NCBI RefSeq assembly: GCF_900103605.1
Contig: NZ_FNHY01000002.1
Span: 310,001-374,000 of the forward strand
Origin: Psychrobacillus sp. OK028
GTDB lineage: Bacteria > Bacillota > Bacilli > Bacillales_A > Planococcaceae
DNA: 64,000 nt
Reading direction: 5' to 3'
Of this stretch, positions 1 through 9,385 are shown one piece after another. The position numbers were made by a program, and so were the translations under genes. The notes below the pieces were generated by a model, which did no database searches, had not been told where the DNA came from, and was given only the letters and a program-made list of their open reading frames with translations. Position 1 is the first letter of the stretch. Every line of letters begins with the position of its first letter.

Positions 1-1827
1 GAAGAGGTAGAGGGGGTTGGTTTTGTTCGAGCGGATGAACTTGGCTATAAATTAGGTATTCAAGGAAATCATCCTGATCGGATAAAAGCTGCAATATTTC
101 ATCTGCTTCAAACTGCTTCGTTAGGCGAAGGTCATGTATTTTTATATGCAGAGCAATTATTAGAATCTGTTAAACAGTTATTAGAAAATGCACAGCGAGA
201 AGAGATCCCATATGAGGCCATCAGTAAATGCTGCATTGAACTAGCGGAAGAAAATCGGATAGTCGGAGAAGTGAATCGTTTTTATATTCCCTCTTTATAC
301 TTTTCAGAAGTAGGAATTGGCTCTAAAATAGAAACGCTACTAGCGGAAAATGATTCCCATCACCAATTTCCTTTAGCTGAGATGAAAAAGCATCTTGGAG
401 GTATTGAAGAACGTCTAGGGGTGCAGTATGCCCCGACACAGATTAATGCGATAGAAACAGCGTTAAACTCAAGTATGACTTTATTAACTGGAGGTCCTGG
501 TACAGGAAAAACAACCGTTGTGCGAGGAATCGTGGAGCTTTACGCAGAACTACATGGACTTTCGTTAGATCCAAAGGAATGGATAAAGGACAACAAACCC
601 TTTCCAGTAGTTTTAGCTGCTCCGACTGGTAGAGCAGCCAAACGCCTTAGTGAATCTACAGATTTGCCTGCAATGACTATTCATAGACTTTTAGGCTTTA
701 CAGGTCAAGAGGATGCAGATGTCGAAGGCAAAGAAATAGAAGGTAAACTAATTATCATTGATGAAACCTCTATGTTAGATACATGGTTAGGACATCAACT
801 TTTAAAGGCAATTCCAAAGGATGCCCAAGTTATTTTTGTAGGAGATCAAGATCAACTTCCACCAGTAGGACCAGGACAAGTATTAAAAGATTTGCTTGCC
901 TCCAAACGAATTCCTACAGTGGAACTAAAGGATATTTATCGCCAAGCAGAAGGGTCTTCCATTATTGAACTTGCACATGAAATGAAGCAAGGGATGGTCC
1001 CGGTAACTCTATTGGACAAAACAAAGGATCGTTCCTTTATAAAGGCTTCTACTGAGCAAATTCCAAAAGTAGTGGAACAAGTGTTAAAAAGTGCATTATC
1101 TAAAGGACATTCCATTCGAGATATGCAAGTACTAGCACCAATGTATCGAGGTCCCGCTGGTATAGATGCCCTTAACAAAATGATTCAAGAAATGGTCAAC
1201 CCAAATACGGACGGAAAGCGAAAAGAAATGGTTTTCGGTGAAACTATCTATCGTATTGGAGATAAAGTGCTGCAGCTGGTCAATCAACCCGAGAGTCATG
1301 TATTTAATGGCGATATGGGGGAAGTCATTAGTATTTTTAGAGCTGCTGAAACAGTTGAGAAAAAAGAAATGTTAATCGTTTCGTTTGATGGCAACGAAGT
1401 AACCTACGAAAAAAATGATTTAAATCAACTTACCCTAGCTTACTGTTGTTCCGTTCATAAATCTCAGGGAAGTGAGTTTCAAACGGTTATTATGCCTATA
1501 ACAAGAAGTTATATGAAGATGTTAAGACGAAATTTACTTTATACAGGAATTACTCGTGCCAAAAACTTTCTTATATTATGTGGAGATCCAGAAGTATTTA
1601 AATTCGGAGTGCAAAGAACCGATGACCTTCAACGATTAACTACCTTAAAGGATCGTTTATCGAAGGAAGAAGAATCAGAGCAACTTGAAGACAAAGAAAT
1701 AATACAAGAATCAGCTGAGGCTCAAACTGATTTGACATGCTTAACTACTGAAAATTTTCATATAATAGACCCTCTAATTGGGATGAATGGAATCACACCG
1801 TATCAATTTATGGAGTCAGACAATTGA
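1..1827 (+). CDS. recD2: ATP-dependent DNA helicase RecD2 (5' end missing)
   Basis: This is a superfamily 1B DNA helicase of the RecD2/YrrC type, a 5'-3' helicase acting in recombination and repair. The frame is open from the first base, so the gene begins outside the window; about 608 residues are visible and roughly 190 N-terminal residues are missing compared with B. subtilis YrrC (about 800). Visible motifs are Walker A GGPGTGKTT near base 490, the Walker B region IIDETSMLD near base 755, and the C-terminal motif HKSQGSEF near base 1460. An internal ATG at 271 is not the real start, because homology continues upstream of it. The stop codon TGA overlaps the -35 box of the next promoter. 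Confidence 0.95.
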   Translation, partial: EEVEGVGFVRADELGYKLGIQGNHPDRIKAAIFHLLQTASLGEGHVFLYAEQLLESVKQLLENAQREEIPYEAISKCCIELAEENRIVGEVNRFYIPSLYFSEVGIGSKIETLLAENDSHHQFPLAEMKKHLGGIEERLGVQYAPTQINAIETALNSSMTLLTGGPGTGKTTVVRGIVELYAELHGLSLDPKEWIKDNKPFPVVLAAPTGRAAKRLSESTDLPAMTIHRLLGFTGQEDADVEGKEIEGKLIIIDETSMLDTWLGHQLLKAIPKDAQVIFVGDQDQLPPVGPGQVLKDLLASKRIPTVELKDIYRQAEGSSIIELAHEMKQGMVPVTLLDKTKDRSFIKASTEQIPKVVEQVLKSALSKGHSIRDMQVLAPMYRGPAGIDALNKMIQEMVNPNTDGKRKEMVFGETIYRIGDKVLQLVNQPESHVFNGDMGEVISIFRAAETVEKKEMLIVSFDGNEVTYEKNDLNQLTLAYCCSVHKSQGSEFQTVIMPITRSYMKMLRRNLLYTGITRAKNFLILCGDPEVFKFGVQRTDDLQRLTTLKDRLSKEEESEQLEDKEIIQESAEAQTDLTCLTTENFHIIDPLIGMNGITPYQFMESDN

Positions 1828-1852
1828 CACTTGCCAATTTGTTTTTTATAAT
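1824..1852 (+). promoter_or_regulatory. sigma-A promoter for the alaS T-box leader
   Basis: TTGACA (1824-1829), a 17-base spacer and TATAAT (1847-1852) match the vegetative consensus perfectly. It lies just upstream of the T-box leader and overlaps the recD2 stop codon. Confidence 0.9.
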
Positions 1853-1874
1853 CAATTGCATATAGTAAAATGTT

Positions 1875-2100
1875 GACGGAGAAAGTACTAATTGTTAGCT
1901 GACAAGAGATGAATTCCTTGGCTGAAAGAATTCACTGACCTAACAAATAGGAAAGCTACTCCTGAGTGCAGTTAAAACCTGTCGTTCGGCCGCGTTAAGG
2001 CTTCTTGAGAGACACAGTAGATTAATTCTGTGTAACTAGGGTGGTACCGCGAAACAACAGCTTTCGTCCCTTTTATAGGGATGAGGGCTTTTTTTATTTG
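1875..2100 (+). ncRNA. T-box riboswitch, alanine-specific
   Basis: This leader RNA senses uncharged tRNA-Ala and antiterminates when alanyl-tRNA is scarce. GGAG (1878-1881) pairs with CTCC (1959-1962) to close stem I. The AGTA motif is at 1884-1887, and TTGTTAG (1892-1898) pairs with CTAACAA (1940-1946). The codon GCT at 1955-1957, followed by A, sits in the specifier position and codes for alanine. The T-box core AGGGTGGTACCGCG is at 2038-2051. The terminator arms are 2059-2070 and 2078-2089, followed by seven T. The specifier was placed by hand folding. Confidence 0.93.
2059..2097 (+). terminator. T-box rho-independent terminator
   Basis: A 12-bp stem (AGCTTTCGTCCC with GGGATGAGGGCT, three G-T pairs) is followed by a T run. 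It is the off-state structure of the alanine T-box. Confidence 0.9.
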
Positions 2101-2126
2101 TTTCGGCTTTGAGTGAAGTAATTCTG

Positions 2127-2255
2127 TTGATTTCCGTTACAGCCGGACGCTTTCCGCGGGGTGAGCGATGAGCTATCACCGTCGCTAACGCGTCGTTGTG
2201 ATATCACATCTGTCTCACTCATCCCGCTGGAGTCGCCGTCTTTCACTTCAATCAA
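2127..2255 (+). repeat. palindromic repeat family A, copy 1 (alpha core)
   Basis: The element runs from TTGATTTCCG to ACTTCAATCAA and carries the family blocks GGACGCTTTCCGCGGGG, GAGCGATGAGCTATCACC, ATCTGTCTCACTCATCCC and CTGGAGTCGCCG. The core folds on itself: GGTGAGCGATGAG pairs imperfectly with the CTCATCTGTCTCACTC-type arm. It lies between the alanine T-box and alaS, inside the alaS leader. Confidence 0.85.
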
Positions 2256-2340
2256 TAATTAGTGTAGTTATTATTTGTTTAAAAGAGATAACATAATAGG
2301 TGAGTGATCAATTAAGTGTTATTTATCAATAGCCATTATC

Positions 2341-2460
2341 GGGGTGTGAGCCTAAAAGTCGCAAGAGCGTTAAGAATGGTCCCCTAAAGGATTTTGGAGT
2401 AACACTAGGAGCGACTCATCCTAGGGAGGCTTTTGCTTAGAGTACAGCAGCTCACATCCA
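2341..2460 (+). repeat. structured repeat family B, copy 1
   Basis: TGTGAGC (2345-2351) and GCTCACA (2450-2456) close a roughly 110-base element. It shares GCAAGAGCG, AAGAATG, GGAGCGAC and AGG-CT blocks with the copy at 53754-53862. An internal CTAGGA/TCCTAG hairpin matches AGGATG/CATCCT in the other copy. It lies within the alaS leader. Confidence 0.7.
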
Positions 2461-2586
2461 TAAAGGAAATTCTATCTTGGATCTCATTTACACAACTAAT
2501 AATCTATACTCTAAGGAAGACAATCCAAATTATTAAATCATCGACGTCTACACATCACAAATACTAATTATTAGGAGGAACTAAAC

Positions 2587-5220
2587 ATGAAACAATTAAC
2601 AGGTGCTCAAATTAGACAAATGTATTTAGACTTTTTTATGGAAAAAGGGCATGCACAGGAACCATCGGCTCCACTCGTACCTATTAACGATCCATCTTTA
2701 CTTTGGATTAATAGTGGGGTAGCAACATTAAAAAAATATTTTGACGGACGTGTTGTTCCTGAAAATCCACGTATTACGAATGCACAAAAATCTATTCGTA
2801 CAAACGATATTGAAAACGTTGGGAAGACTGCGAGACATCATACTTTCTTTGAAATGCTAGGTAACTTTTCTATTGGTGATTATTTTAAAAAAGAAGCTAT
2901 CCATTATGCATGGGAGTTTCTAACGGATGCTAAGTGGATGTCATTAGAACCAGAGAAATTATCAATTACCATTCATCCTGAGGATATTGAAGCATATAAT
3001 ATTTGGAAAGATGAAATTGGGATTCCTGAAGAAAGACTTATTCGTTTAGAAGGTAACTTCTGGGATATTGGGGAAGGTCCAAGTGGTCCGAACTCGGAAA
3101 TTTTCTATGATCGTGGAGAAAGCTATGGCAATGACTTAAGTGATTCTGAACTTTATCCAGGTGGAGAAAATGAACGTTATTTAGAAATTTGGAATTTAGT
3201 TTTCTCTGAATTCAATCATAATCCAGACAACACATACACACCTTTGCCAAAGCAAAATATTGATACAGGTATGGGATTAGAGCGTATGACAAGTGTTATG
3301 CAAGATGTTCCAACGAATTTCGATACAGATTTGTTCATGCCAATCATACGTCAAACAGAACAGATTTCTGGTAAGCCATATCGTGCAAATGATGTGGACG
3401 ATACAGCTTTTAAAGTAATTGCAGACCATGTTCGTACCGTTGCATTTGCGATTGGAGATGGAGCTTTACCATCCAACGAGGGTAGAGGATATGTTCTTAG
3501 AAGATTACTTCGTAGAGCAGTACGCTTTGCAAAACAGTTAGGAATTGAAAAACCATTTTTATATGAGCTTGTACCTGTAGTCGGAGAAATCATGAAAGAT
3601 TTCTATCCTGAGGTAACAGAAAAACAAGATTTCATCATGCGTGTTATGAAAAATGAAGAAGAAAGATTCCATGAAACACTTCATGATGGTTTAACTATTT
3701 TAGAAAAAGTTATCAAAGAGCAGCAAGCAAAAGGTGAGACTTACATCCCAGGAACTACAACATTCACTCTATATGATACGTACGGTTTCCCAATCGAATT
3801 AACAGAGGAATATGCAGAGGAAGCAAATATGACCGTGGACCATGAAGGATTCCAATCAGAAATGGAAGCTCAGCGTTCTCGTGCTCGTGCGGCTCGTCAA
3901 AACGTAGATTCTATGCAGGTTCAATCTGAGGTATTTAGTAATTTACATGATGAAAGTGAATTTATCGGCTATGAAACAACTGCTGTTTCTACCAAAGTTA
4001 CGTCCATAGTACGTGATCAAGTTTTAGTTAAAAAAGCTCATGAAGGTGACGAAGTGAAAGTAGTTTTAACTCAAACACCTTTCTACGCTGAAAGTGGAGG
4101 GCAAATTGCTGATCACGGTGTAATCGAAAATGATACATTTAGAGGATTTGTAAAAGATGTTCAAAAGGCTCCTAATGGACAAAACCTTCATACAGTTGTC
4201 ATCGAGTCAGGGGAAATGATTACGGATGCTGAGGTAGTTGCAACTGTCGACAATTCATTACGTGGGCATACGATTAAAAATCACTCAGCTACGCATATTT
4301 TACATCAGGCACTAAAGGATGTATTAGGTACACATGTAAACCAAGCTGGATCATATGTTGGTCCCGATCGTTTACGTTTTGACTTCTCTCATTTTGGACA
4401 AGTAACAAAAGAAGAGCTAGAACAAATTGAACGTATAGTTAATGAGAAAGTGTGGGATAATATCCCGGTTGTTACTGGCTACCATAATATTGACGAAGCA
4501 AAACAAATGGGTGCAATGGCATTATTCGGTGAAAAGTATGGGGATATTGTAAGAGTTGTACAAATGGGAGATTTCTCTTTAGAGCTATGCGGTGGTATTC
4601 ATGTTCAAAACACTTCTCAAATTGGAATTTTTAAAATCCTTTCAGAAAGTGGAATCGGAGCAGGTACTAGACGTATTGAAGCAGTAACTGGTAAAGGCGC
4701 ATTCGAAATTATAAAAGAAGAAGAACAAATGTTAAACGAAGCTGCAAATTTACTAAAGGCACAGCCAAAAGATTTAGTGAATAAGGTTACTCAAACACTT
4801 CAAGAGCTAAAGAATGTGCAGAGAGACAATGAGTCACTATCTGCTAAAATTGCAAATAGCCAAGCATCTTCTGTTTTGTCATCTGCACAAAAAGTAAATG
4901 ATGTAACGGTTTTAGCAGTAAAAGTAGATGCGAAGGATAATAACCAATTACGCCAAATGATGGACGATTTAAAGCAAAAGCTTGAAAAAGCTGTCATTGT
5001 ACTAGGCGCAGTAGATGGGGACAAAGTAATGATTTCAGCAGGAGTGACAAAGGATATTGTTGGCGGGAACTATCATGCTGGTAATATCGTTAAACTAGTA
5101 GCAGAGCAGTGTGGAGGCAAAGGTGGAGGTCGTCCAGACTTCGCAATGGCTGGTGCAAAAGATGCAAGCAAACTGGAATCAGCTCTTAGTTCTGTAGTAG
5201 AATATATTAAATCTGTTTAA
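2587..5220 (+). CDS. alaS: alanyl-tRNA synthetase
   Basis: Class II synthetase that charges tRNA-Ala; 877 residues, full length for the family. The N-terminal aminoacylation domain is followed by the editing domain, whose zinc ligands are visible: HSATH near residue 565 and CGGIH near residue 667. The glycine-rich C-terminal C-Ala domain ([11 protein letters not shown]) follows. The ATG has a strong AGGAGG site nine bases upstream. It is controlled by the T-box at 1875-2100, but almost 490 bases of leader containing two repeats separate the riboswitch terminator from the start codon, which is unusually long. Confidence 0.98.
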   Translation: MKQLTGAQIRQMYLDFFMEKGHAQEPSAPLVPINDPSLLWINSGVATLKKYFDGRVVPENPRITNAQKSIRTNDIENVGKTARHHTFFEMLGNFSIGDYFKKEAIHYAWEFLTDAKWMSLEPEKLSITIHPEDIEAYNIWKDEIGIPEERLIRLEGNFWDIGEGPSGPNSEIFYDRGESYGNDLSDSELYPGGENERYLEIWNLVFSEFNHNPDNTYTPLPKQNIDTGMGLERMTSVMQDVPTNFDTDLFMPIIRQTEQISGKPYRANDVDDTAFKVIADHVRTVAFAIGDGALPSNEGRGYVLRRLLRRAVRFAKQLGIEKPFLYELVPVVGEIMKDFYPEVTEKQDFIMRVMKNEEERFHETLHDGLTILEKVIKEQQAKGETYIPGTTTFTLYDTYGFPIELTEEYAEEANMTVDHEGFQSEMEAQRSRARAARQNVDSMQVQSEVFSNLHDESEFIGYETTAVSTKVTSIVRDQVLVKKAHEGDEVKVVLTQTPFYAESGGQIADHGVIENDTFRGFVKDVQKAPNGQNLHTVVIESGEMITDAEVVATVDNSLRGHTIKNHSATHILHQALKDVLGTHVNQAGSYVGPDRLRFDFSHFGQVTKEELEQIERIVNEKVWDNIPVVTGYHNIDEAKQMGAMALFGEKYGDIVRVVQMGDFSLELCGGIHVQNTSQIGIFKILSESGIGAGTRRIEAVTGKGAFEIIKEEEQMLNEAANLLKAQPKDLVNKVTQTLQELKNVQRDNESLSAKIANSQASSVLSSAQKVNDVTVLAVKVDAKDNNQLRQMMDDLKQKLEKAVIVLGAVDGDKVMISAGVTKDIVGGNYHAGNIVKLVAEQCGGKGGGRPDFAMAGAKDASKLESALSSVVEYIKSV

Positions 5221-5298
5221 ATTATTTCAAAAATAGGATATACTAAGACAATAGATACATTAGTTTTTTCATTAAAAATGGAAAGCGAGGTGCTGATC

Positions 5299-5565
5299 AT
5301 GAGCTCATTTGATAAAACGATGAAATTTAATTTCCCTGAAGAATCGATGGAACAAGAAGTAAAGCATGTGATGACACAAGTTCACTCTGCACTAGAAGAG
5401 AAGGGGTATAATTCTATCAATCAAATTGTAGGCTACTTATTGTCAGGTGATCCAGCTTATATTCCTCGCCATCAAGATGCACGAAATATGATTCGAAAAC
5501 TTGAACGAGATGAAATATTAGAGGAACTAGTGAAGTTTTATATTAAAAAAAATAATGAGGCTTAA
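5299..5565 (+). CDS. ireB: IreB family regulatory phosphoprotein (YrzL, UPF0297)
   Basis: An 88-residue DUF965/UPF0297 protein. In Firmicutes, IreB is a substrate of the PASTA kinase IreK and affects cell-wall stress responses; B. subtilis calls it YrzL. The conserved blocks [31 protein letters not shown] and FYIKKN are present. An in-frame ATG 21 bases upstream was rejected because GAGGTG precedes the ATG at 5299 and homologues begin with MSS. It lies two bases upstream of ruvX. Confidence 0.93.
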   Translation: MSSFDKTMKFNFPEESMEQEVKHVMTQVHSALEEKGYNSINQIVGYLLSGDPAYIPRHQDARNMIRKLERDEILEELVKFYIKKNNEA

Positions 5566-5567
5566 AG

Positions 5568-5987
5568 ATGCGTATTATGGGGTTAGATGTTGGTTCACGT
5601 ACCGTAGGAGTGGCAATCAGTGATGCACTTGGTTGGACTGCGCAAGGTATTGAAACGATAAAGATAAATGAAGAAAATTTAGAATTTGGTCTAGAACGAA
5701 TTGATGAACTTGTGAAAGAGCATGTTGTCACAGAATTTGTTGTAGGATTTCCCAAAAACATGAATAATTCTATTGGTCCACGTGCAGAGGCATCCGAACA
5801 ATATGCCAAGCTATTAACCGATAAATACCATTTCCCTGTCACATTATGGGATGAACGATTGACAACGATGGCCGCAGAACGTATGTTAATAGATGCGGAT
5901 GTAAGCCGTAAGAAACGCAAGCAAGTGATTGACAAGATGGCCGCTGTAATGATTTTACAAGGCTATCTGGATAGAAAAAATAGATGA
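5568..5987 (+). CDS. ruvX: YqgF/RuvX family protein, pre-16S rRNA nuclease / putative Holliday junction resolvase
   Basis: A 139-residue RNase H-like protein of the YqgF family, annotated as a putative Holliday junction resolvase and implicated in 16S rRNA 5'-end maturation. The first acidic motif, [15 protein letters not shown], is at residues 4-18; VVGFPKNMN is near residue 63 and LWDERLTT near residue 97, the expected RuvC-like catalytic layout. It is tightly packed between ireB and yrzB, the order conserved across Bacillales. Confidence 0.95.
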   Translation: MRIMGLDVGSRTVGVAISDALGWTAQGIETIKINEENLEFGLERIDELVKEHVVTEFVVGFPKNMNNSIGPRAEASEQYAKLLTDKYHFPVTLWDERLTTMAAERMLIDADVSRKKRKQVIDKMAAVMILQGYLDRKNR

Positions 5988-5998
5988 GGTGACTGCAA

Positions 5999-6295
5999 AT
6001 GGACCACGGACAAGAAAATATTACAATTGTAGATGAAAATGGAAACGAGCAGCTTTGCAACGTGCTTTTCACATTTGAATCAGATGAATTTGGAAAATCT
6101 TATGTACTTTATTATCCAATAGGAGCAGAAGAAGATGAAAATGAAGAAATCGAAATTCATGCATCTTCATTTGTTCCAAATGAAGATGGAGAAGACGGAG
6201 AATTACTTCCAGTTGAGTCTGACGCTGAATGGGATATGATCGAAGAAATGTTAAGCACATTTTTAGACGAGCAAGAGGAAGAAGACGAAGAATAA
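5999..6295 (+). CDS. yrzB: DUF1292 domain protein YrzB
   Basis: A 98-residue, very acidic cytoplasmic protein with a DUF1292 fold, starting [17 protein letters not shown] and ending in a run of Glu/Asp. Its function is unknown, but the gene is conserved next to ireB and ruvX in Bacillales. TGAGGTGA is a good ribosome-binding site. A terminator at 6309-6348 ends the alaS-yrzB unit. Confidence 0.9.
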   Translation: MDHGQENITIVDENGNEQLCNVLFTFESDEFGKSYVLYYPIGAEEDENEEIEIHASSFVPNEDGEDGELLPVESDAEWDMIEEMLSTFLDEQEEEDEE

Positions 6296-6308
6296 GACTA
6301 TCTATTTT

Positions 6309-6348
6309 TAAGGTGGATGAGGGAAGCCTCATTCACCTTTTTCTTTTT
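6309..6348 (+). terminator. terminator after yrzB
   Basis: AGGTGgATGAGG (6311-6322) pairs with CCTCATtCACCT (6327-6338) around a GAAG loop and is followed by TTTTCTTTTT. Confidence 0.85.
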
Positions 6349-6361
6349 ATATGTTTTCTTG

Positions 6362-6540
6362 TATAATGAGATGGAGATAAAGTGTAACTTCATTCAGTGC
6401 GGGTTTTTCTTCCCGCACTGAATGTGAGTCGAACCAATCGGACCTTTGCGGGCAGTTTATCCAAAATTTCCTTTCATTGGTTTCCTCGAAATCTTGATGT
6501 GGGGATATTACTGTCCGTTAAGGCGGGACAAAAGGGGGAG
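6362..6540 (+). promoter_or_regulatory. promoter -10 and structured leader upstream of mltG
   Basis: A TATAAT at 6362-6367 (no good -35 seen) is followed by a perfect 13-bp hairpin, CATTCAGTGCGGG (6391-6403) with CCCGCACTGAATG (6412-6424) and a T-rich loop. A second pairing of GGGCAGTTTATCC (6450-6462) with GGGGATATTACTGTCC (6501-6516) follows. The GTG start of mltG lies just downstream. It resembles a structured leader more than a plain terminator, but its function is unknown. Confidence 0.55.
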
Positions 6541-6545
6541 AACCC

Positions 6546-7664
6546 GTGGAAAATGAGACAAAAAAAGAGATTATGTTTAATAAAATGAAAAAAAAGAAAA
6601 AAGAAGTGAAACTTGTTCGAAAAATTGTCTTAATTATTACCTTTCTTGTCATTGTTATAGGTGGAATAGGTGGTTTAATTGTTTACAATTATGTAGAATC
6701 AGCACTGCTTCCATTAGATCCTAACTCGGAAGAGAAGATTACAGTGGATATTCCAATCGGATCAGGACTTGATAATATTTCAAGTAAGCTTGAAGAAAGT
6801 GGAATAATAAAAAACGCTAAAATCTTCAAATATTATGCGAAGTTCAACAATGAATCTCAATTTCAGGCCGGAGAATATACGTTAACGAAAGCAATGACGC
6901 TTGATGAAATTATTACAAGCTTAAAGACTGGTAAAGTATACAGAGAACCTATTTTCTCTTTAACAATTCCTGAAGGATTAACCCTCGAGCAAATTGGACA
7001 AGTTGTGGAAAAGAAAACAAGTCATTCTGCTGATGATTTCTTTACTCTCGTAACTAACCCAGAATTTGTGGATAGAATGATGGTTAAATACCCAAACGTT
7101 TTAGGACCGGAAATTAAAGGAGAAAATGTACGTTATTCGTTAGAAGGCTATCTGTTCCCAGCGACTTATCCATTTTTTGAGGATAATCCTTCCATTGAGA
7201 CAATAGTGGATACTATGCTTTCAAATACAGATAAAGTCGTAACTTCATATGTAGACTTATTACAAGCAGAAGAAAAATCAGTGCATTGGCTATTAACTTT
7301 TGCATCCTTGTTAGAGGAAGAGGCAACAGCGCAAACAGATCGTGCGACTATTGCAAGTGTTTTTTATAACCGTATTGAAGAAGGGATGCCCCTTCAAACG
7401 GACCCAACTGTTTTATATGCAAAAGGAACTCATAAAGACCGTGTCTTGTTTGAAGACTTAGAGTTTGACAGTCCATATAATACGTATCAAAATACAGGAT
7501 TACCACCTGGACCAATTGCTAACGCTGGTAAATCCTCCATTGAAGCTGCACTGGATCCAAGTGATACAAAATACTTTTACTTCTTGGCAGATAAGGAAGG
7601 TACGAATCACTTTGCAGTGACCTATGATGAACATCTTCGAAATATTGACAAATATTTAAAGTAA
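6546..7664 (+). CDS. mltG: endolytic murein transglycosylase MltG (YrrL)
   Basis: A 372-residue YceG-family lytic transglycosylase thought to cut nascent peptidoglycan strands at the membrane. The basic N-terminus is followed by one membrane segment (about residues 27-48), a LysM-like region and the YceG catalytic domain. The catalytic glutamate lies in the motif LLEEEATAQTDR near residue 256, with NTYQNTGLPPGPIANAG near residue 318. The start is GTG with AAAGGGGGAG upstream. Confidence 0.95.
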   Translation: MENETKKEIMFNKMKKKKKEVKLVRKIVLIITFLVIVIGGIGGLIVYNYVESALLPLDPNSEEKITVDIPIGSGLDNISSKLEESGIIKNAKIFKYYAKFNNESQFQAGEYTLTKAMTLDEIITSLKTGKVYREPIFSLTIPEGLTLEQIGQVVEKKTSHSADDFFTLVTNPEFVDRMMVKYPNVLGPEIKGENVRYSLEGYLFPATYPFFEDNPSIETIVDTMLSNTDKVVTSYVDLLQAEEKSVHWLLTFASLLEEEATAQTDRATIASVFYNRIEEGMPLQTDPTVLYAKGTHKDRVLFEDLEFDSPYNTYQNTGLPPGPIANAGKSSIEAALDPSDTKYFYFLADKEGTNHFAVTYDEHLRNIDKYLK

Positions 7665-7671
7665 TTATTGT

Positions 7672-7712
7672 GCAGGAGACGGAATGGTTGTCGCATTCGG
7701 TCTCCTGCTATG
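7672..7712 (+). terminator. hairpin after mltG
   Basis: GCAGGAGACgGAATG (7672-7686) pairs with CATTCgGTCTCCTGC (7694-7708), with one mismatch. No clear T run follows, so termination is likely but less certain. Confidence 0.6.
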
Positions 7713-7780
7713 TTATTATAAGAGTTGTTTTTTTACATAATTGGGATTACTATTTTATTGACCTAAAGGGGTTTGTTTAG

Positions 7781-8416
7781 ATGAATATTAGTGATGATTT
7801 TTTGAAGGATCTAATTAAGCCTAGATCCGCTATTTTTTTGGAAATGGAACAATATGCAAAAGAGAATCATGTGCCAATTATGCAGCTGATGGGTATGGAA
7901 TCGTTATTGCAGCTTCTTTCTTTGCAAAAACCCCAGGCTATTTTAGAGCTAGGAACTGCAATTGGATACTCTTCTATGCGTATGGCAACTAAACTTCCGC
8001 ATTCGACCATTGTGACGATCGAAAGAGATGAAACAAAAGCTGAGCTAGCCCAAAATTATATAGAGCGTGCGGACTTAGAACATCGTATTCGAGTAATTGT
8101 TGGCGATGCTTTAGAAGTTTCGGCTAACGAGCTTGGAGATAACAAATTTGATGCTATTTTTATTGATGCAGCTAAAGGACAATACAAAAACTTCTTCGAA
8201 AAATATGCCCCATTTTTAAATGATGGTGGCGTTATTTATTGTGATAATTTATTGTTAAATGGATTGTCTGAATTACCGATGAGTGAGGTACCTAGAAGAA
8301 AAAGAACAATGGTCCGAAACCAGCATCAATTTATGGAGTGGCTGATGAATCATCCAGATTATGACACGGCATTCCTACCTGTTGGAGATGGAATGTTAGT
8401 AAGTATTAAGAGGTGA
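7781..8416 (+). CDS. trmR: tRNA 5-hydroxyuridine methyltransferase TrmR (YrrM)
   Basis: A 211-residue class I SAM-dependent O-methyltransferase. In B. subtilis, TrmR (YrrM) methylates 5-hydroxyuridine at the tRNA wobble position to 5-methoxyuridine. The SAM motif LELGTAIGYSSMRMA is near residue 56 and the metal/catalytic motif FIDAAKGQY near residue 127. The next two genes, trhP1 and trhP2, make the 5-hydroxyuridine substrate, which supports TrmR over a generic catechol methyltransferase. Its stop overlaps the ribosome-binding site of trhP1. Confidence 0.93.
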   Translation: MNISDDFLKDLIKPRSAIFLEMEQYAKENHVPIMQLMGMESLLQLLSLQKPQAILELGTAIGYSSMRMATKLPHSTIVTIERDETKAELAQNYIERADLEHRIRVIVGDALEVSANELGDNKFDAIFIDAAKGQYKNFFEKYAPFLNDGGVIYCDNLLLNGLSELPMSEVPRRKRTMVRNQHQFMEWLMNHPDYDTAFLPVGDGMLVSIKR

Positions 8417-8424
8417 ACAACAAT

Positions 8425-9354
8425 ATGAACAAAACAGAATTATTAGTAACCCCAGCAAGTATTAGTCATTTAGAAGAACTCATAGCAGTAGGAGCTGATG
8501 CCTTTTTAGTAGGGGAACAATTTTTTGGGTTGAGACTCCCAGCAGAATTTACATTGGAACATATCACAGCGGCTAGAAACATTACCTTGAAACATAACAA
8601 AAAACTATACGTTGCGGTAAATGCTCTTTTTCATAATGATAAGGTAGACTCATTAGCACCTTATTTAAAGAAACTTCAGGAAATTGGTGTAGATGGAATT
8701 GTTTTTGGCGATCCAGCTGTCATTATAGCTAGACGTGAAGCAGAAGTAACTATTCCGTTACACTGGAATACGGAACAAACAGCTACCAATTATTTTACTG
8801 CAAATTATTGGGGAAAACGTGGTTCGACCAGAGCTGTTCTTGCTAGAGAACTAAGCTTAGATGAAGTTGTGGAAGTAAAAGAAAATGCAGAAGTTCAAAT
8901 TGAAGTTCAAGTTCATGGAATGACCTGTATTTTTCAATCAAAGCGTTCTCTACTAGGTAATTATTTCTTGTTCCAAGAGAAAGCAATGGAAGTGGAAAAT
9001 CGTTCTAAAAATATGAATATGTTTTTACACGATAAAGAGCGCTCCAACAAATATCCAATTTATGAGGATAGCAATGGAACACATATTTTCAGTCCAAACG
9101 ATATGTGTATGATCGATGAACTAGATGAGCTTTTAGACGCAGGAATTGATAGCTTGAAAATCGATGGAATACTACAGGACCCTTCCTATGTAACGGCTGT
9201 TACTGGCTACTATCGTCAAGCTATTGATGCTTATTATGAATCGAGAGCTGCTTACAAAGCTTGCAAAAAAGAATTATTGAACAAGATTGAAGAAATTCAA
9301 CCACCATTGAGACCATTAGATACTGGGTTTTTCTTTAAAGAAACCGTGTATTAA
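8425..9354 (+). CDS. trhP1: U32 family protein TrhP1 (YrrN), tRNA U34 hydroxylation
   Basis: A 309-residue peptidase-U32-like protein. With TrhP2 it supports prephenate-dependent hydroxylation of wobble uridine in B. subtilis; no protease activity is implied. The U32 region HGMTCIFQSKRSLLGNYF keeps only one cysteine of the Cys-rich Fe-S motif that is complete in TrhP2. ATG 8425 was chosen over GTG 8413 because AGAGGTGA lies eight bases upstream of the ATG. Confidence 0.92.
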   Translation: MNKTELLVTPASISHLEELIAVGADAFLVGEQFFGLRLPAEFTLEHITAARNITLKHNKKLYVAVNALFHNDKVDSLAPYLKKLQEIGVDGIVFGDPAVIIARREAEVTIPLHWNTEQTATNYFTANYWGKRGSTRAVLARELSLDEVVEVKENAEVQIEVQVHGMTCIFQSKRSLLGNYFLFQEKAMEVENRSKNMNMFLHDKERSNKYPIYEDSNGTHIFSPNDMCMIDELDELLDAGIDSLKIDGILQDPSYVTAVTGYYRQAIDAYYESRAAYKACKKELLNKIEEIQPPLRPLDTGFFFKETVY

Positions 9355-9385
9355 TGGAAGTTTTATAAGAAAGGGTAGGTTTTAT

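Noticed and set aside
271-1827. recD2 starting at base 271
   Set aside because: The same frame is open to base 1 with family-like sequence; the gene is only cut by the window edge.
6397-6588. 63-residue ORF across the mltG leader
   Set aside because: It begins inside a perfect hairpin, has no ribosome-binding site and runs into mltG out of frame.
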